Positions 14,812 to 23,949 of a stretch of DNA of 40,573 nt are shown in pieces. The stretch spans positions 1 to 40,573 of the forward strand of contig CANROD010000016.1 in assembly GCA_947632105.1 (NCBI GenBank), written 5' to 3'. This DNA comes from an uncultured Oligella sp. (GTDB lineage Bacteria; Pseudomonadota; Gammaproteobacteria; Burkholderiales; Burkholderiaceae_B). The notes under the pieces are model-generated. The model saw only the letters and a program-made list of their open reading frames with translations, had not been told where the DNA came from and ran no database searches. The position numbers were made by a program, and so were the translations under genes. The first letter of the stretch is position 1; each line of letters opens with the position of its first letter.

Positions 14812-16101
14812 TTATTTCATAGCAGATGAAGAATTATTCTGTAGCTGTGTCGTATCTTCATCTAAATCAAAAACTTTGTGTAATGCACGTACAGCCAATT
14901 CCATGTATTTGTCCTCGATAAGTACAGAGGTCTTAATTTCGCTAGTGCTAATCATCTGGATATTGACGCCTTCTTTGGCTAGGGTGTCAAACATCTTGCT
15001 AGCAACACCGGCGTGTGAGTGCATGCCGATACCGACGATAGATACTTTACAGACATTATTATCAGTAATGACTTGACGCGCATCAATACTTTTTAAGACA
15101 ACGTTATTAATGACATCAATAGCATCTCTATAACCTGCACGATTGACTGTAAATGAAAAGTCGGTTGTGCCATCAACTGATTGATTTTGAATAATCATAT
15201 CAACATCAATATTGGCTTCAGCAATTGGGCCAAGAATACCAAAGGCGATACCAGGGCGATCAGCGACACCTAAGATAGTAATTTTTGCCTCATCACGGCT
15301 AAAGGCAATACCAGAAACAACTGCTGCTTCCATATTTGGATCTTCCTCAATAGTAATTAGGGTGCCTGACACAATTTCTTCTTCTACAGGAATGTCAGGG
15401 TCAGTTAATGATGATAAAACACGCAGAGGAACTTTGTACTTACCTGCAAATTCAACCGCACGGATTTGTAAAACCTTGGAGCCTAGAGAGGCCATTTCGA
15501 GCATTTCTTCAAAAGAGATAACACTCATACGACGAGCTTCGGGGACTACGCGGGGATCAGTGGTGTAGACACCATCAACGTCAGTGAAAATCAAACATTG
15601 CTCAGCGCCAATAGCTGCTGCAATCGCTACTGCGGAAGTATCGGAACCACCGCGTCCCAGCGTGGTAATGTGACCATTAGGATCAATGCCCTGAAAACCT
15701 GTGACAATAATCACTTTGCCTGCGTCTAAATCAGTCTTGATGCGAGTGCCATCAATCTCTTTGATACGGGCTTTGCTAAAGGCACTATCTGTTTTTACCG
15801 GGACTTGCCAACCTGTATAGCTACGGGCATTAATGCCTTCAGCTTGTAAGGCAAGAGCAAGTAGTGCACTACTTGCTTGCTCGCCGGTCGCGGCTAGCAT
15901 ATCAAGTTCGCGAGGGTCTGGGCGTTCAGAAAGTTCGTTAGCTAAACCTAAAAGGCGGTTGGTTTCACCGGCCATGGCTGAAGGTACTACAACCACTTGA
16001 TGTCCTGCCTTGTGCCACTTAGCTACGCGCTTAGCTACATTTTGAATGCGTTCGACCGAACCCATGGAGGTGCCGCCGAACTTTTGTACGATTAGGGACA
16101 T
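14812..16101 (-). CDS. lysC: Aspartate kinase (ACT-domain regulated)
   Basis: 429 residues from the ATG at 16101 (MSLIVQKFGGTSMGS); an in-frame TTG four codons earlier is less likely. The amino-acid kinase domain occupies about residues 1-245 with KFGGTSMGS, the GRGGSDTSAVAIAAA nucleotide loop and the FTDVDGVYTTDPR motif. Two ACT domains follow (about 265-335 and 345-415), the second with MISTSEIKTSVLI, the lysine/threonine-sensing end. It phosphorylates aspartate at the head of the lysine, threonine, methionine and diaminopimelate pathways. The length is that of the single-function class; no homoserine dehydrogenase is fused. Feedback inhibition by lysine plus threonine is typical of the class. 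I saw no lysine riboswitch upstream. Confidence 0.96.
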   Translation of the reverse strand: MSLIVQKFGGTSMGSVERIQNVAKRVAKWHKAGHQVVVVPSAMAGETNRLLGLANELSERPDPRELDMLAATGEQASSALLALALQAEGINARSYTGWQVPVKTDSAFSKARIKEIDGTRIKTDLDAGKVIIVTGFQGIDPNGHITTLGRGGSDTSAVAIAAAIGAEQCLIFTDVDGVYTTDPRVVPEARRMSVISFEEMLEMASLGSKVLQIRAVEFAGKYKVPLRVLSSLTDPDIPVEEEIVSGTLITIEEDPNMEAAVVSGIAFSRDEAKITILGVADRPGIAFGILGPIAEANIDVDMIIQNQSVDGTTDFSFTVNRAGYRDAIDVINNVVLKSIDARQVITDNNVCKVSIVGIGMHSHAGVASKMFDTLAKEGVNIQMISTSEIKTSVLIEDKYMELAVRALHKVFDLDEDTTQLQNNSSSAMK

Positions 16102-16172
16102 TTTTTTTATCAAAAGGGTTAAAAGAAGTATTTAATCTTACCTTAAAAGCATGTACTTAAAGGGATATTTAG

Positions 16173-16206
16173 GATGAAATATCATAATCTAACTCTATAT
16201 TTCATC
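16173..16206. repeat. Perfect 10-bp inverted repeat between lysC and mmsB
   Basis: gatgaaatat (16173-16182) and atatttcatc (16197-16206) surround a 14-nt loop, midway between two divergent genes. There is no T-tract, so a protein-binding dyad is more likely than a terminator. Confidence 0.45.
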
Positions 16207-16339
16207 TCATAAAATTGATTTTTTATATTGGGTTAACCCTAAAAAGTCGCAAAAATGACGATGATTTAACATTTAAGAGAGTATGTTTAGAGGATAATAT
16301 TTTTGTATTGAATAAAAACAACCATTTTCGGAGACAAGG

Positions 16340-17239
16340 ATGCGTATCGGTTTTATTGGTTTAGGTAATATGGGCGGCCCGATGGCCCTAAATCTGGCGA
16401 AGGCAGGCCATGAGTTAACAGTATTTGATGTATCAGCAGATGCTATTGCTAATTTACAAGAACAAGTGCAAATTATGGTTGCCGCATCGCCAGTTGAGGT
16501 GGCTTTTGCTAGGCAGGATGTAATTGTGACGATGTTGCCGGCAGCAGCTCATGTTAAGTCAGTATATCTGGGTGATGATGGTGCCAGCGGTATTGTCGCT
16601 GCTGCAGGGGAAGGTACGGTGATGATTGATTCATCTACCATTGATCCGGCGAGTGCGCGTGAGGTAGCTCAAATAGCTCAATCAAAAGGTATTGTGGTGC
16701 TTGATGCGCCTGTTTCAGGCGGGACGGTGGGGGCGAAAAACGCGACCTTAACCTTTATGGTTGGTGGGCCTGAAGAGGGGTTTGAAAAAGCTATGCCTGT
16801 ACTACAGTGCATGGGTAAAAATATTATTTACTGCGGTGGTCATGGTAATGGTCAGGTCGCCAAAGTAGCTAATAACATGTTACTTGGTATTAGTATGATT
16901 GGCGTGGCAGAGGCGATGAATCTCGGTGTTCAGCTGGGTATGGATGCTAAGACTTTGGCCAGTATTATTAATACCTCTTCTGGTCGTTGCTGGAGTTCTG
17001 ATGTCAATAATCCTTGGCCGGGAGTTATTGAGACGGCGCCAGCAGGCCGTGATTATCAGGGTGGGTTTTTTACAGACTTGATGTTGAAGGATATGGGTTT
17101 AGCTCTAGAGGCGGCAGAGCAAAGTGGTTGCGCAGTGGAAATGGGTGAGCTAGCGCGTGATTTATACAAGGAATCCAGTGAGGCAGGTAATGGTCGTATA
17201 GACTTCTCTTCAATCATCAAACATATTCAGACTAAATAA
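16340..17239 (+). CDS. mmsB: 3-hydroxyisobutyrate dehydrogenase
   Basis: A 299-residue beta-hydroxyacid dehydrogenase. The N-terminal Rossmann motif GFIGLGNMGGPMALNLAKAG (4-23) binds NAD. The substrate motif DAPVSGGTVGAKNATLTFMV (122-141) and the catalytic Lys175 in NGQVAKVANNMLLG follow. It oxidises 3-hydroxyisobutyrate to methylmalonate semialdehyde in valine breakdown. The relatives tartronate semialdehyde reductase and GarR share the fold; the acyl-CoA dehydrogenase gene 10 bp downstream favours the valine role. The partner genes mmsA, enoyl-CoA hydratase and hydroxyisobutyryl-CoA hydrolase are not in this window. The SD-like ggagacaagg lies directly before the ATG. Confidence 0.93.
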   Translation: MRIGFIGLGNMGGPMALNLAKAGHELTVFDVSADAIANLQEQVQIMVAASPVEVAFARQDVIVTMLPAAAHVKSVYLGDDGASGIVAAAGEGTVMIDSSTIDPASAREVAQIAQSKGIVVLDAPVSGGTVGAKNATLTFMVGGPEEGFEKAMPVLQCMGKNIIYCGGHGNGQVAKVANNMLLGISMIGVAEAMNLGVQLGMDAKTLASIINTSSGRCWSSDVNNPWPGVIETAPAGRDYQGGFFTDLMLKDMGLALEAAEQSGCAVEMGELARDLYKESSEAGNGRIDFSSIIKHIQTK

Positions 17240-17249
17240 GAGGGGATAG

Positions 17250-18386
17250 ATGTTTAATACTACATTAAGCGAAGATCATATCATGATGCGTGATATGGCA
17301 CGTGATTTTGCCCAAAATGAGATTGCTCCCAAGGCCTTGGAATGGGAGGCCGCTGCTTGGCTTGGCGATGATGTGATTGAACAAATGGGTGAACTGGGTT
17401 TTTTAGGAATGACCGTGCCTGAGGAGTATGGTGGTAGTTATAGCGATTATGTTGCCTATGCTTTAGTAGTTGAAGAAATTGCAGCAGCTGATGCAGCTAT
17501 GGCGACGATGTTGAGTGTACATAGCTCGGTTGGTTGTGGCACTATCCTCAATAGTGGCAATGAGCAGCAAAAACAAGAGTGGTTGCCACGCATGTGTAGT
17601 GGTGAGATTATTGGTGCTTTTTGCCTTACTGAGCCGCAAGCCGGTTCTGAAGCACATAACCTTAAAACGCGTGCGACACGAGAGGGTGATAAGTGGGTTT
17701 TAAATGGTAGTAAGCAGTTTGTCACTAATGGCAAACGTGCAGGTGTAGCTACAGTGTTTGCTGTAACCGATCCTAGTCAAGGTAAGCGCGGTATCAGTGC
17801 TTTTATTGTGCCAACAGATAATCCAGGCTATCAGGTTATCCGTGTTGAGGATAAATTAGGTATCAAGGCGTCTGATACATGTGCCGTTAGTTTTGATAAT
17901 TGTGAGTTATCATCCAATATGCTTTTAGGCGAGGAGGGTAGAGGTTTATCCATTGCTCTCTCTAATTTGGAAAATGGTCGTATCGGTATTGCGGCACAAG
18001 CAGTGGGTATTGCCCGTGCGGCACTGGAGGCTGCAGTTCAATACGCCAATGAACGGGTGCAGTTTGAGAAGCCGCTAGTACAGCATCCAAGTATTGCAGA
18101 TAAATTGGCAAATATGGCAACAATGGTTAATGCGGCTCGTTTATTGACACTGAATGCAGCGAGTATGAAGACACAGGGTATACCTTGTTTGTCTGAGGCA
18201 TCGCAGGCTAAGCTGTATGCATCAGAAATAGCTGAAAAGGTGTGTAGCGAGGCAATTCAAATTCATGGCGGCTACGGATTTTTATCTGATTACATTGTGC
18301 AGAAGTACTACCGTGATGCACGTATTACACAAATTTATGAGGGGACTAGTGAGATTCAACGCTTGATTATTGCACGTGACCTATGA
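17250..18386 (+). CDS. Acyl-CoA dehydrogenase, probably isobutyryl-CoA dehydrogenase
   Basis: A 378-residue flavoprotein of standard acyl-CoA dehydrogenase length. [20 protein letters not shown] and the later FVTNGKRAG are the central beta-domain signatures; [20 protein letters not shown] and [17 protein letters not shown] close the C-terminal helical domain. The Glu of YEGTSEIQ is the catalytic base of short- and medium-chain enzymes. It dehydrogenates a short acyl-CoA and passes electrons to ETF. It starts 10 bp after mmsB, so it is co-transcribed; isobutyryl-CoA from valine is the likely substrate, with 2-methylbutyryl- or butyryl-CoA as alternatives. Confidence 0.92.
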   Translation: MFNTTLSEDHIMMRDMARDFAQNEIAPKALEWEAAAWLGDDVIEQMGELGFLGMTVPEEYGGSYSDYVAYALVVEEIAAADAAMATMLSVHSSVGCGTILNSGNEQQKQEWLPRMCSGEIIGAFCLTEPQAGSEAHNLKTRATREGDKWVLNGSKQFVTNGKRAGVATVFAVTDPSQGKRGISAFIVPTDNPGYQVIRVEDKLGIKASDTCAVSFDNCELSSNMLLGEEGRGLSIALSNLENGRIGIAAQAVGIARAALEAAVQYANERVQFEKPLVQHPSIADKLANMATMVNAARLLTLNAASMKTQGIPCLSEASQAKLYASEIAEKVCSEAIQIHGGYGFLSDYIVQKYYRDARITQIYEGTSEIQRLIIARDL

Positions 18387-18394
18387 ATTAAAAT

Positions 18395-18436
18395 AAAAAA
18401 GCCCATACCGTTAGTTTAAAGACATGGGCTTTTTTT
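18395..18436. terminator. Bidirectional terminator after the acyl-CoA dehydrogenase gene
   Basis: aaaaaagcccat (18395-18406) pairs with atgggctttttt (18424-18435). A- and T-runs on the two sides allow it to stop both this operon and the convergent DUF533 gene. Confidence 0.9.
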
Positions 18437-18450
18437 GCATTAATAATTAT

Positions 18451-19257
18451 CTAAGCAATTTGCTTTTTCAGTTCTAGTTGAAGTGCCTGTTTAAGTTCTT
18501 CATCAATATTCAATTGACGAGCTAACTCCTCTAAGTAGCTGCGCTCCATAAAGTTTGGATCAGTTAAAACAGCCAAACTAAGGGTGTATACTTGGCTAGC
18601 TAATGCTGGAGTATTAACATATTTGCTCACTTCACTTGGGTTAATAGGGCTGTTAAAAAGACTTTTTATCCAAGCCTTTTCCTCTGTAGTCGCAGCATTT
18701 TGAGTTTGTTGCTCGATAAAGGCTTGCTCCTCAGCATCAACATGACCATCAGCGCGTGCTGCCAAAATAATCGCAGCAATTAAGGCACGACTACTTTGCT
18801 CTTGAGTGGCCTCATCCAGTTGTCTGATGTCTTGACCTTCAGCGGTATCTGCAAACCAAGGACCTGCATTCGCTGTGCTAACAGCAGTTTGTTGTTGCGA
18901 CTGCCAGCGTTGATAGGCGCGGAAAGCGACAGTGCCTAAAGCGGCTAAACCACCCATCTGAGCTAGATTGCTATCATTGCGGCGACCTAGTAAGACAGCT
19001 AAGGCACCGGCCCCAAGCGCTACTTGATCATTTCTTGATAGTATCTTTGAGTCTTCTTTAGTGCCGACAGTATTTTCTTTACCAAAGCCATCTTTTATTT
19101 GGCCGAAGATGTTACTGGCGATATCGCCTAAGCTTCCGCCTAAGCTGCTACCTGAAGCACTGCCTGTTGAGCCTCCCTGACCGCCTGTACCACCATTGCT
19201 GGACGTATTACTACCAATATTGCCTAGAATACTTTGAAGAATATTAATGGCACTCAT
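18451..19257 (-). CDS. DUF533 / TerB-like protein (YebE family)
   Basis: 268 residues. The first 55 or so are Gly/Ser-rich low complexity, followed by a short hydrophobic stretch (VALGAGALAVLLG, about 81-93) and a C-terminal TerB-like domain. The block SSRALIAAIILAARADGHVD with EEQAFIEQQ resembles E. coli YebE (LALVFAAKSDGHIDAKE), as does MERSYLEELARQL. Function is not established; the family is annotated as inner-membrane or tellurite-resistance-like helical proteins. It is 33 bp downstream of efp on the same strand and may be read through from it. The acidic motif in ARADGHVDAEE could bind a metal, which is inference. Confidence 0.82.
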   Translation of the reverse strand: MSAINILQSILGNIGSNTSSNGGTGGQGGSTGSASGSSLGGSLGDIASNIFGQIKDGFGKENTVGTKEDSKILSRNDQVALGAGALAVLLGRRNDSNLAQMGGLAALGTVAFRAYQRWQSQQQTAVSTANAGPWFADTAEGQDIRQLDEATQEQSSRALIAAIILAARADGHVDAEEQAFIEQQTQNAATTEEKAWIKSLFNSPINPSEVSKYVNTPALASQVYTLSLAVLTDPNFMERSYLEELARQLNIDEELKQALQLELKKQIA

Positions 19258-19290
19258 GAAGACTCCTTAATTGCTTATGAATAATTAAAT

Positions 19291-19845
19291 TTACACGCGA
19301 CTGCGGTATTCCCAAGTACGAGTATCGATTTCTATTTTGTCGCCAATGTTGCAGAAAGCGGGAACTGAAATTTCAAAAGTCTCACCGATTCGTGCTGGCT
19401 TCATTACTTTACCAGAGGTGTCACCCTTAACAGCAGGTTCGGTGTAAAGGATTTCACGAACGATAGAATTAGGTAATTCAACTGAAATAGGGCGCTCCTC
19501 GTAGAAAACAACCTCAACTTCCATGCCTTCTTCTAGAACGTTAATCGCCTCACCCATGCTGTCTGCTTCGATCTCGTATTGGTTGTATTCTTGGTCCATA
19601 AATACGTACATAGGTTCCGCAAAGTATGAATAAGTACACTCCTTTTTATCTAGAGTAACGATATCAAACTTCTCGTCTGCCTTGAAAACAGACTCGCTAG
19701 CAGTACCAGTTAAAAGGTTTCTGAATCTAAATTTGACCACAGCAGAGTTACGACCTGATTTGTTATATTCTGATTTTTGTACTACTAAAGGTTGACCATC
19801 GACCATGGCTACGTTACCTACGCGTAATTCTTGTGCGTTTTTCAT
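19291..19845 (-). CDS. efp: Translation elongation factor P, arginine-32 type
   Basis: 184 residues with three beta-barrel domains, KOW-like N-terminal part first. The tip loop reads [13 protein letters not shown] with Arg32 where E. coli EF-P has Lys34. Arg32 is the residue rhamnosylated by EarP, and earP lies directly upstream on the same strand with 98 bp between. EF-P binds stalled ribosomes and helps form peptide bonds at polyproline stretches; the rhamnose is needed for this activity in EarP organisms. Gene pair plus residue identify the modification type with high confidence. Confidence 0.97.
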   Translation of the reverse strand: MKNAQELRVGNVAMVDGQPLVVQKSEYNKSGRNSAVVKFRFRNLLTGTASESVFKADEKFDIVTLDKKECTYSYFAEPMYVFMDQEYNQYEIEADSMGEAINVLEEGMEVEVVFYEERPISVELPNSIVREILYTEPAVKGDTSGKVMKPARIGETFEISVPAFCNIGDKIEIDTRTWEYRSRV

Positions 19846-19943
19846 TGTAAAACTCTCCGAAAGGATAGATATAAAAACTTGAATTTAAATATACCGCACC
19901 GTGCGGAGCTATTTAATTCTGTATTGAAATAAGTAGCGTTATT

Positions 19944-21068
19944 TTAGCTTTTTTTCAGACATTCTTCATAAAAAATGATTATTTGCTGTGACAAGGTCGG
20001 TAGTTGATGGAGTTGGTTGTAAAGATTTTTTTGAAAAGTAGACCATTCTACTGATAAATCTTTGTCAAATGCATACGTTGATAATAGTTTAATTAACTCT
20101 TGTCTTGCATTTTCATCCGCGCAATTGTCGTCTAGTTGATTCCATAAGTTATTCAATTGCTGTAGCCATAGCGGCGCATTAATCGCTTCCAGCCAAGCAT
20201 TTAATTTAACTAGGTGATAATCTTCGTCTTGTGCATATATATGCCACAGCATAGGCTTTTGAGCCCATTGTGCCTGAACAAAACTATCCTCACCGCGGAT
20301 TAAATTAATATCAGCAGTTTGTAATAGGCAGTCATAATCAGCTTGCACAATAAATTTGAGACGCTGTATATAGACATTTGAGCTGTGCTTCGCTACGATG
20401 CTCTCTAGATGGGGGGCGACTGACTCTGCAACAATAATAATGACTGCTCTCTCTTTCGGGATCGAGTCGAGTAAGGCACTGATAGGTGCATGTGTATAGC
20501 AAAATAAATTAATTAAAATAGGATCTTTATCTTGGTAATATGCATAGCACTTTGCTGGGAGTAAATCTGCTAAAAACTGATTTTTTTCTAGCTTGTTTTG
20601 TAGTGCTTTGTGGTGACGTAATAGGCCACCGGTCTTATCATTAAAACCTGGGAAAAAGAAGTATTTAGGTACGCCATTGGGCTGTATTGATGGCTGCAGA
20701 TGAAAACTTTCTACCCATTTTTCAGCGCTTAAATACTCTAGGTTTAACCAACACTGAGTATGCTCTTTCATGACCTTTAAATAACCCTCGGGCAGATCGC
20801 AAGCAAAAGCCTCAATGACTAGGTCTGCAGCCTGCCAGTCAGTTATTTGAGCATGCCAGTGGTTAACCTCAATACCTTTAATGTGTTGTTGACTGAGGCT
20901 TGGATCTAATTCGGGCTCGATTCGATGAAAGCTATTTAAATCATCTACCCATAAACGTATGCTTGACTCAGATGGGAGGCTTTTAGCAAGTCGCCAGCTG
21001 ACGCCAATATCACCAAAGTTATCAATAACACGACAAAAAATATCAATCCTGTTAGGTAGTAAATTCAC
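19944..21068 (-). CDS. earP: EF-P arginine rhamnosyltransferase
   Basis: A 374-residue GT-B-like glycosyltransferase (formerly DUF2331). The N-terminal RIDIFCRVIDNFGDIGVSWR carries Asp16 and Asp20, equivalent to the two catalytic-site aspartates studied in Pseudomonas and Neisseria EarP. RGEDSFVQAQWAQKPMLWHI (Glu260 in GED) is the dTDP-rhamnose-binding block. It transfers rhamnose from dTDP-beta-L-rhamnose to Arg32 of EF-P, which is encoded next. The rhamnose-donor genes (rmlABCD) are not in this window. Confidence 0.96.
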   Translation of the reverse strand: MNLLPNRIDIFCRVIDNFGDIGVSWRLAKSLPSESSIRLWVDDLNSFHRIEPELDPSLSQQHIKGIEVNHWHAQITDWQAADLVIEAFACDLPEGYLKVMKEHTQCWLNLEYLSAEKWVESFHLQPSIQPNGVPKYFFFPGFNDKTGGLLRHHKALQNKLEKNQFLADLLPAKCYAYYQDKDPILINLFCYTHAPISALLDSIPKERAVIIIVAESVAPHLESIVAKHSSNVYIQRLKFIVQADYDCLLQTADINLIRGEDSFVQAQWAQKPMLWHIYAQDEDYHLVKLNAWLEAINAPLWLQQLNNLWNQLDDNCADENARQELIKLLSTYAFDKDLSVEWSTFQKNLYNQLHQLPTLSQQIIIFYEECLKKS

Positions 21069-21081
21069 GTTAATTCAAATT

Positions 21082-21123
21082 TAAAAAAAATAGGGTTCCA
21101 GAACGATGATGATCCGAAACCCT
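21082..21123 (-). terminator. Terminator of acnA
   Basis: agggtt (21092-21097) pairs with aaccct (21118-21123), extendable with a mismatch. The plus-strand aaaaaaaat beside it is a T-tract for leftward transcription. It lies 33 bp past the acnA stop and just before earP. Confidence 0.75.
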
Positions 21124-21155
21124 GTGGTTAGCTTAAGTGGTGTAAATAGCCTAGC

Positions 21156-23870
21156 TTAAACCTCTGGGTCAGTCGATAAAAGGTCGCGTAAAACGAACGG
21201 TAAAATACCACCATGCTCGTAGTACTCAACCTCAATTGGTGTATCAATTCTCAGTAGTAACTGCACATCCTGTGAACTGCCATCCTCTCGATGGATGGTT
21301 AGAGTTACTTCTTGCTGAGGCTTAATACCGTTTTCTAAACCAGAGATGTCGTAGGTTTCATTACCTGTAATACCTAGACTCTGAACACTGTCATCACCTT
21401 GGAACTGTAATGGCAGTACGCCCATTCCAACTAGGTTGCTGCGGTGGATACGTTCATAGCTGCGGGTTATTACAGCTTTAACGCCGAGTAGTAAAGTACC
21501 TTTAGCGGCCCAGTCACGAGATGAGCCGGTACCATATTCCTCACCACCGAAAACGATCGTAGGGATACCTTCAGATTGGTACATCATCGCTGCCGTAAAA
21601 ATAGGCATTTGTTCACCACTCGGTTTGTGAATGGTATCACCACCCTCATAGAGTGAGCCATTAGGAAGCTGTGGAATCATTAAGTTTTTGATACGGACAT
21701 TAGCAAAGGTGCCGCGCATCATAATCTCATGGTTACCACGACGTGAGCCATAGCTATTAAAGTCAGGTTTTTTAACGTTATGTTCTTTTAACCAAGTGCC
21801 TGCAGGCGAGCTTTCCGCAATACTACCTGCGGGTGAAATATGGTCAGTAGTAACAGAGTCGCCAAATACACCTAAAGCACGAGCACCCTTAATAGTTGGA
21901 ATGTCGTCAGGGGTCATGGCAAAGTCGTCAAAGAATGGCGGCTCGGCAATGTATGTGGATTCAGGCCAGCTATAGACATCCCCACTAGCACCCTCGATCT
22001 TATTCCATAACTCACCTGGATCAGATTTAATACGTTCGTAGTTGCTACGATAAGCTTCAGGATTCATAGCATAATCAGCTAGCTCTCGCACCTCATCCAT
22101 CGTTGGCCAGATGTCTTGAAGAAACACTGGACCATCCTTGCCCATACCAAGAGGTTCCTTGTAAAGGTCGCGGCGGACAGTGCCGGCTAATGCGTAGGCT
22201 ACAACAAGTGGAGGTGACGCTAAGAAGTTAGCCTTAATATTAGGATGAATACGCGCTTCAAAGTTGCGGTTGCCTGAAAGTACTGCCGAGCAGACTAACT
22301 CATTGTCAGTGATAGTTTTGTTTAATTCAGGGGTTAAATCACCAGCGTTGCCAATACATGTTGTACAACCGTAGGCTGCGACATCGAACCCCAATTTTTC
22401 TAAATATTGCAATAACCCCGTTTCTGTTAAGTACCTCGTCACGACACGAGAGCCTGGAGCAAGTGATGTTTTGATTTTTGGATTTACCTTAAGACCCAAC
22501 TCTACCGCTTTTTTGGCTACCAAGCCCGCAGCGATTAGTACGCTTGGGTTAGAGGTGTTAGTGCAGGAGGTAATTGCAGCGATCAGAATGTCACCATTTT
22601 GCAAAGTGAGGTCGTCGTTACCCTCAATAGGATACTCTTCAGTTAGCGTCTCAGGGTTCTTGTTGAAACCGTCGTCGGATGAAGACTTAGAGAATAAATT
22701 ATCAAATGTAGTCTTGACATCAGTTAGTTTAATTAAGTCTTGCGGACGCTTAGGGCCAGCAACTGACGGTACAATCGAGCTTAAATCAAGCTTTAAGAGC
22801 TGGGTGTAGTCAATGTCTGAAGCGTTTGGTACGCCAAACATTTCTTGAGCGCTGAAGTAAGCTTTAAATGCTTCAATTTCTTTGTCAGTACGGCCAGTGT
22901 ATTGGAAGTAGTTGACGGTTTTTTCATCCACAGGGAAGAAACCCATAGTCGCGCCATACTCAGGCGCCATATTGGCGATAGTAGCGCGGTCAGGCACGGT
23001 TAAACTCGCTGTACCTTCGCCACAGAACTCAACGAACTTACCGACGACATTAGCTGAGCGCAGCATATTAGTCACTGTTAGTACTAAGTCGGTTGCGGTA
23101 ACGCCAGGGTTTAACTGACCACTAAGTTCTACACCAATGACGTCAGGAGTGAGGATGTAGACTGGTTGACCGAGCATTGCTGCCTCAGCCTCGATACCAC
23201 CAACGCCCCAGCCAACCACGCCAATACCATTAATCATGGTGGTATGACTATCTGTACCAACTAAGCTATCAGGATAGTATACGTTGCTTTGATCTTTATA
23301 GACGCCGCGAGCAAAGTACTCGAGGTTGACCTGATGCACAATACCGAAGCCCGGTGGTACAACACCAAAAGTGTCAAACGCTTGCATTCCCCATTTCATA
23401 AACTCATAACGTTCGCGGTTGCGCTCAAACTCAACCTTCATGTTGAGGTCAAGGGCATCTTCTGTGCCAAAGTAGTCGATCATGACTGAGTGGTCAACGA
23501 CTAAATCAACCGGAACCATAGGTTCGATTAACGTTGGATTGTGGCCATTTTTTTGTGCTACGCCGCGCATAGCGGCAATATCTGCAAGTAAGGGAACACC
23601 AGTAAAATCTTGTAATACTACGCGAGCCACGACAAAAGGGATTTCGTCGACACGCTTGGCATTAGGTTGCCAACTAGCAACTTGCTTGATATGCTCCTCG
23701 GTAATTCGTTGACCGTCAAAGTTGCGTAAAACTGATTCTAGTACGATACGAATGGAGTGGGGCAGACGGTTAACTTCTGCTCCTAAGACCTTGCCCAGTT
23801 CGGGCAAGGAGTAATAAGTCCCTTCAGTATTCGTCAGCTGAAGATCTTTTAATGTGTTGCCATATACCAT
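21156..23870 (-). CDS. acnA: Aconitate hydratase A
   Basis: 904 residues, AcnA/IRP type. The start is supported by aaggag 7 nt before the ATG. The [4Fe-4S] cysteines are visible in [15 protein letters not shown] and in [35 protein letters not shown] and the C-terminal swivel-domain [18 protein letters not shown] are family blocks. It isomerises citrate to isocitrate through cis-aconitate. AcnD, the 2-methylcitrate dehydratase, is a close relative; the length and N-terminus fit AcnA better and no prpF is nearby. AcnA is often the stress-stable form, with AcnB (encoded 1.5 kb away) the main vegetative enzyme. Confidence 0.94.
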   Translation of the reverse strand: MVYGNTLKDLQLTNTEGTYYSLPELGKVLGAEVNRLPHSIRIVLESVLRNFDGQRITEEHIKQVASWQPNAKRVDEIPFVVARVVLQDFTGVPLLADIAAMRGVAQKNGHNPTLIEPMVPVDLVVDHSVMIDYFGTEDALDLNMKVEFERNRERYEFMKWGMQAFDTFGVVPPGFGIVHQVNLEYFARGVYKDQSNVYYPDSLVGTDSHTTMINGIGVVGWGVGGIEAEAAMLGQPVYILTPDVIGVELSGQLNPGVTATDLVLTVTNMLRSANVVGKFVEFCGEGTASLTVPDRATIANMAPEYGATMGFFPVDEKTVNYFQYTGRTDKEIEAFKAYFSAQEMFGVPNASDIDYTQLLKLDLSSIVPSVAGPKRPQDLIKLTDVKTTFDNLFSKSSSDDGFNKNPETLTEEYPIEGNDDLTLQNGDILIAAITSCTNTSNPSVLIAAGLVAKKAVELGLKVNPKIKTSLAPGSRVVTRYLTETGLLQYLEKLGFDVAAYGCTTCIGNAGDLTPELNKTITDNELVCSAVLSGNRNFEARIHPNIKANFLASPPLVVAYALAGTVRRDLYKEPLGMGKDGPVFLQDIWPTMDEVRELADYAMNPEAYRSNYERIKSDPGELWNKIEGASGDVYSWPESTYIAEPPFFDDFAMTPDDIPTIKGARALGVFGDSVTTDHISPAGSIAESSPAGTWLKEHNVKKPDFNSYGSRRGNHEIMMRGTFANVRIKNLMIPQLPNGSLYEGGDTIHKPSGEQMPIFTAAMMYQSEGIPTIVFGGEEYGTGSSRDWAAKGTLLLGVKAVITRSYERIHRSNLVGMGVLPLQFQGDDSVQSLGITGNETYDISGLENGIKPQQEVTLTIHREDGSSQDVQLLLRIDTPIEVEYYEHGGILPFVLRDLLSTDPEV

Positions 23871-23925
23871 CTCTTACTCCTTTTGCTTAACTATATTTAA
23901 AGTGTGTAAAAACTCATCAAGAAGG

Positions 23926-23949
23926 AACCGAGAGTGTTAAGCCTCGGTT
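23926..23949 (-). terminator. Weak hairpin at the end of the aminotransferase gene
   Basis: aaccgag and ctcggtt pair around a 10-nt loop, touching the aminotransferase stop. On the minus strand only a ttcctt stretch follows, so this is at best an attenuator before acnA. Confidence 0.35.

Noticed and set aside
16114-16339. Lysine riboswitch upstream of lysC
   Set aside because: The leader is short and shows only one simple inverted repeat, not the five-helix junction or its conserved bases.
21156-23870. Calling this gene AcnD (2-methylcitrate dehydratase)
   Set aside because: The 904-residue length and N-terminal sequence fit AcnA better, and no prpF is beside it. A tree of AcnA and AcnD would settle it.
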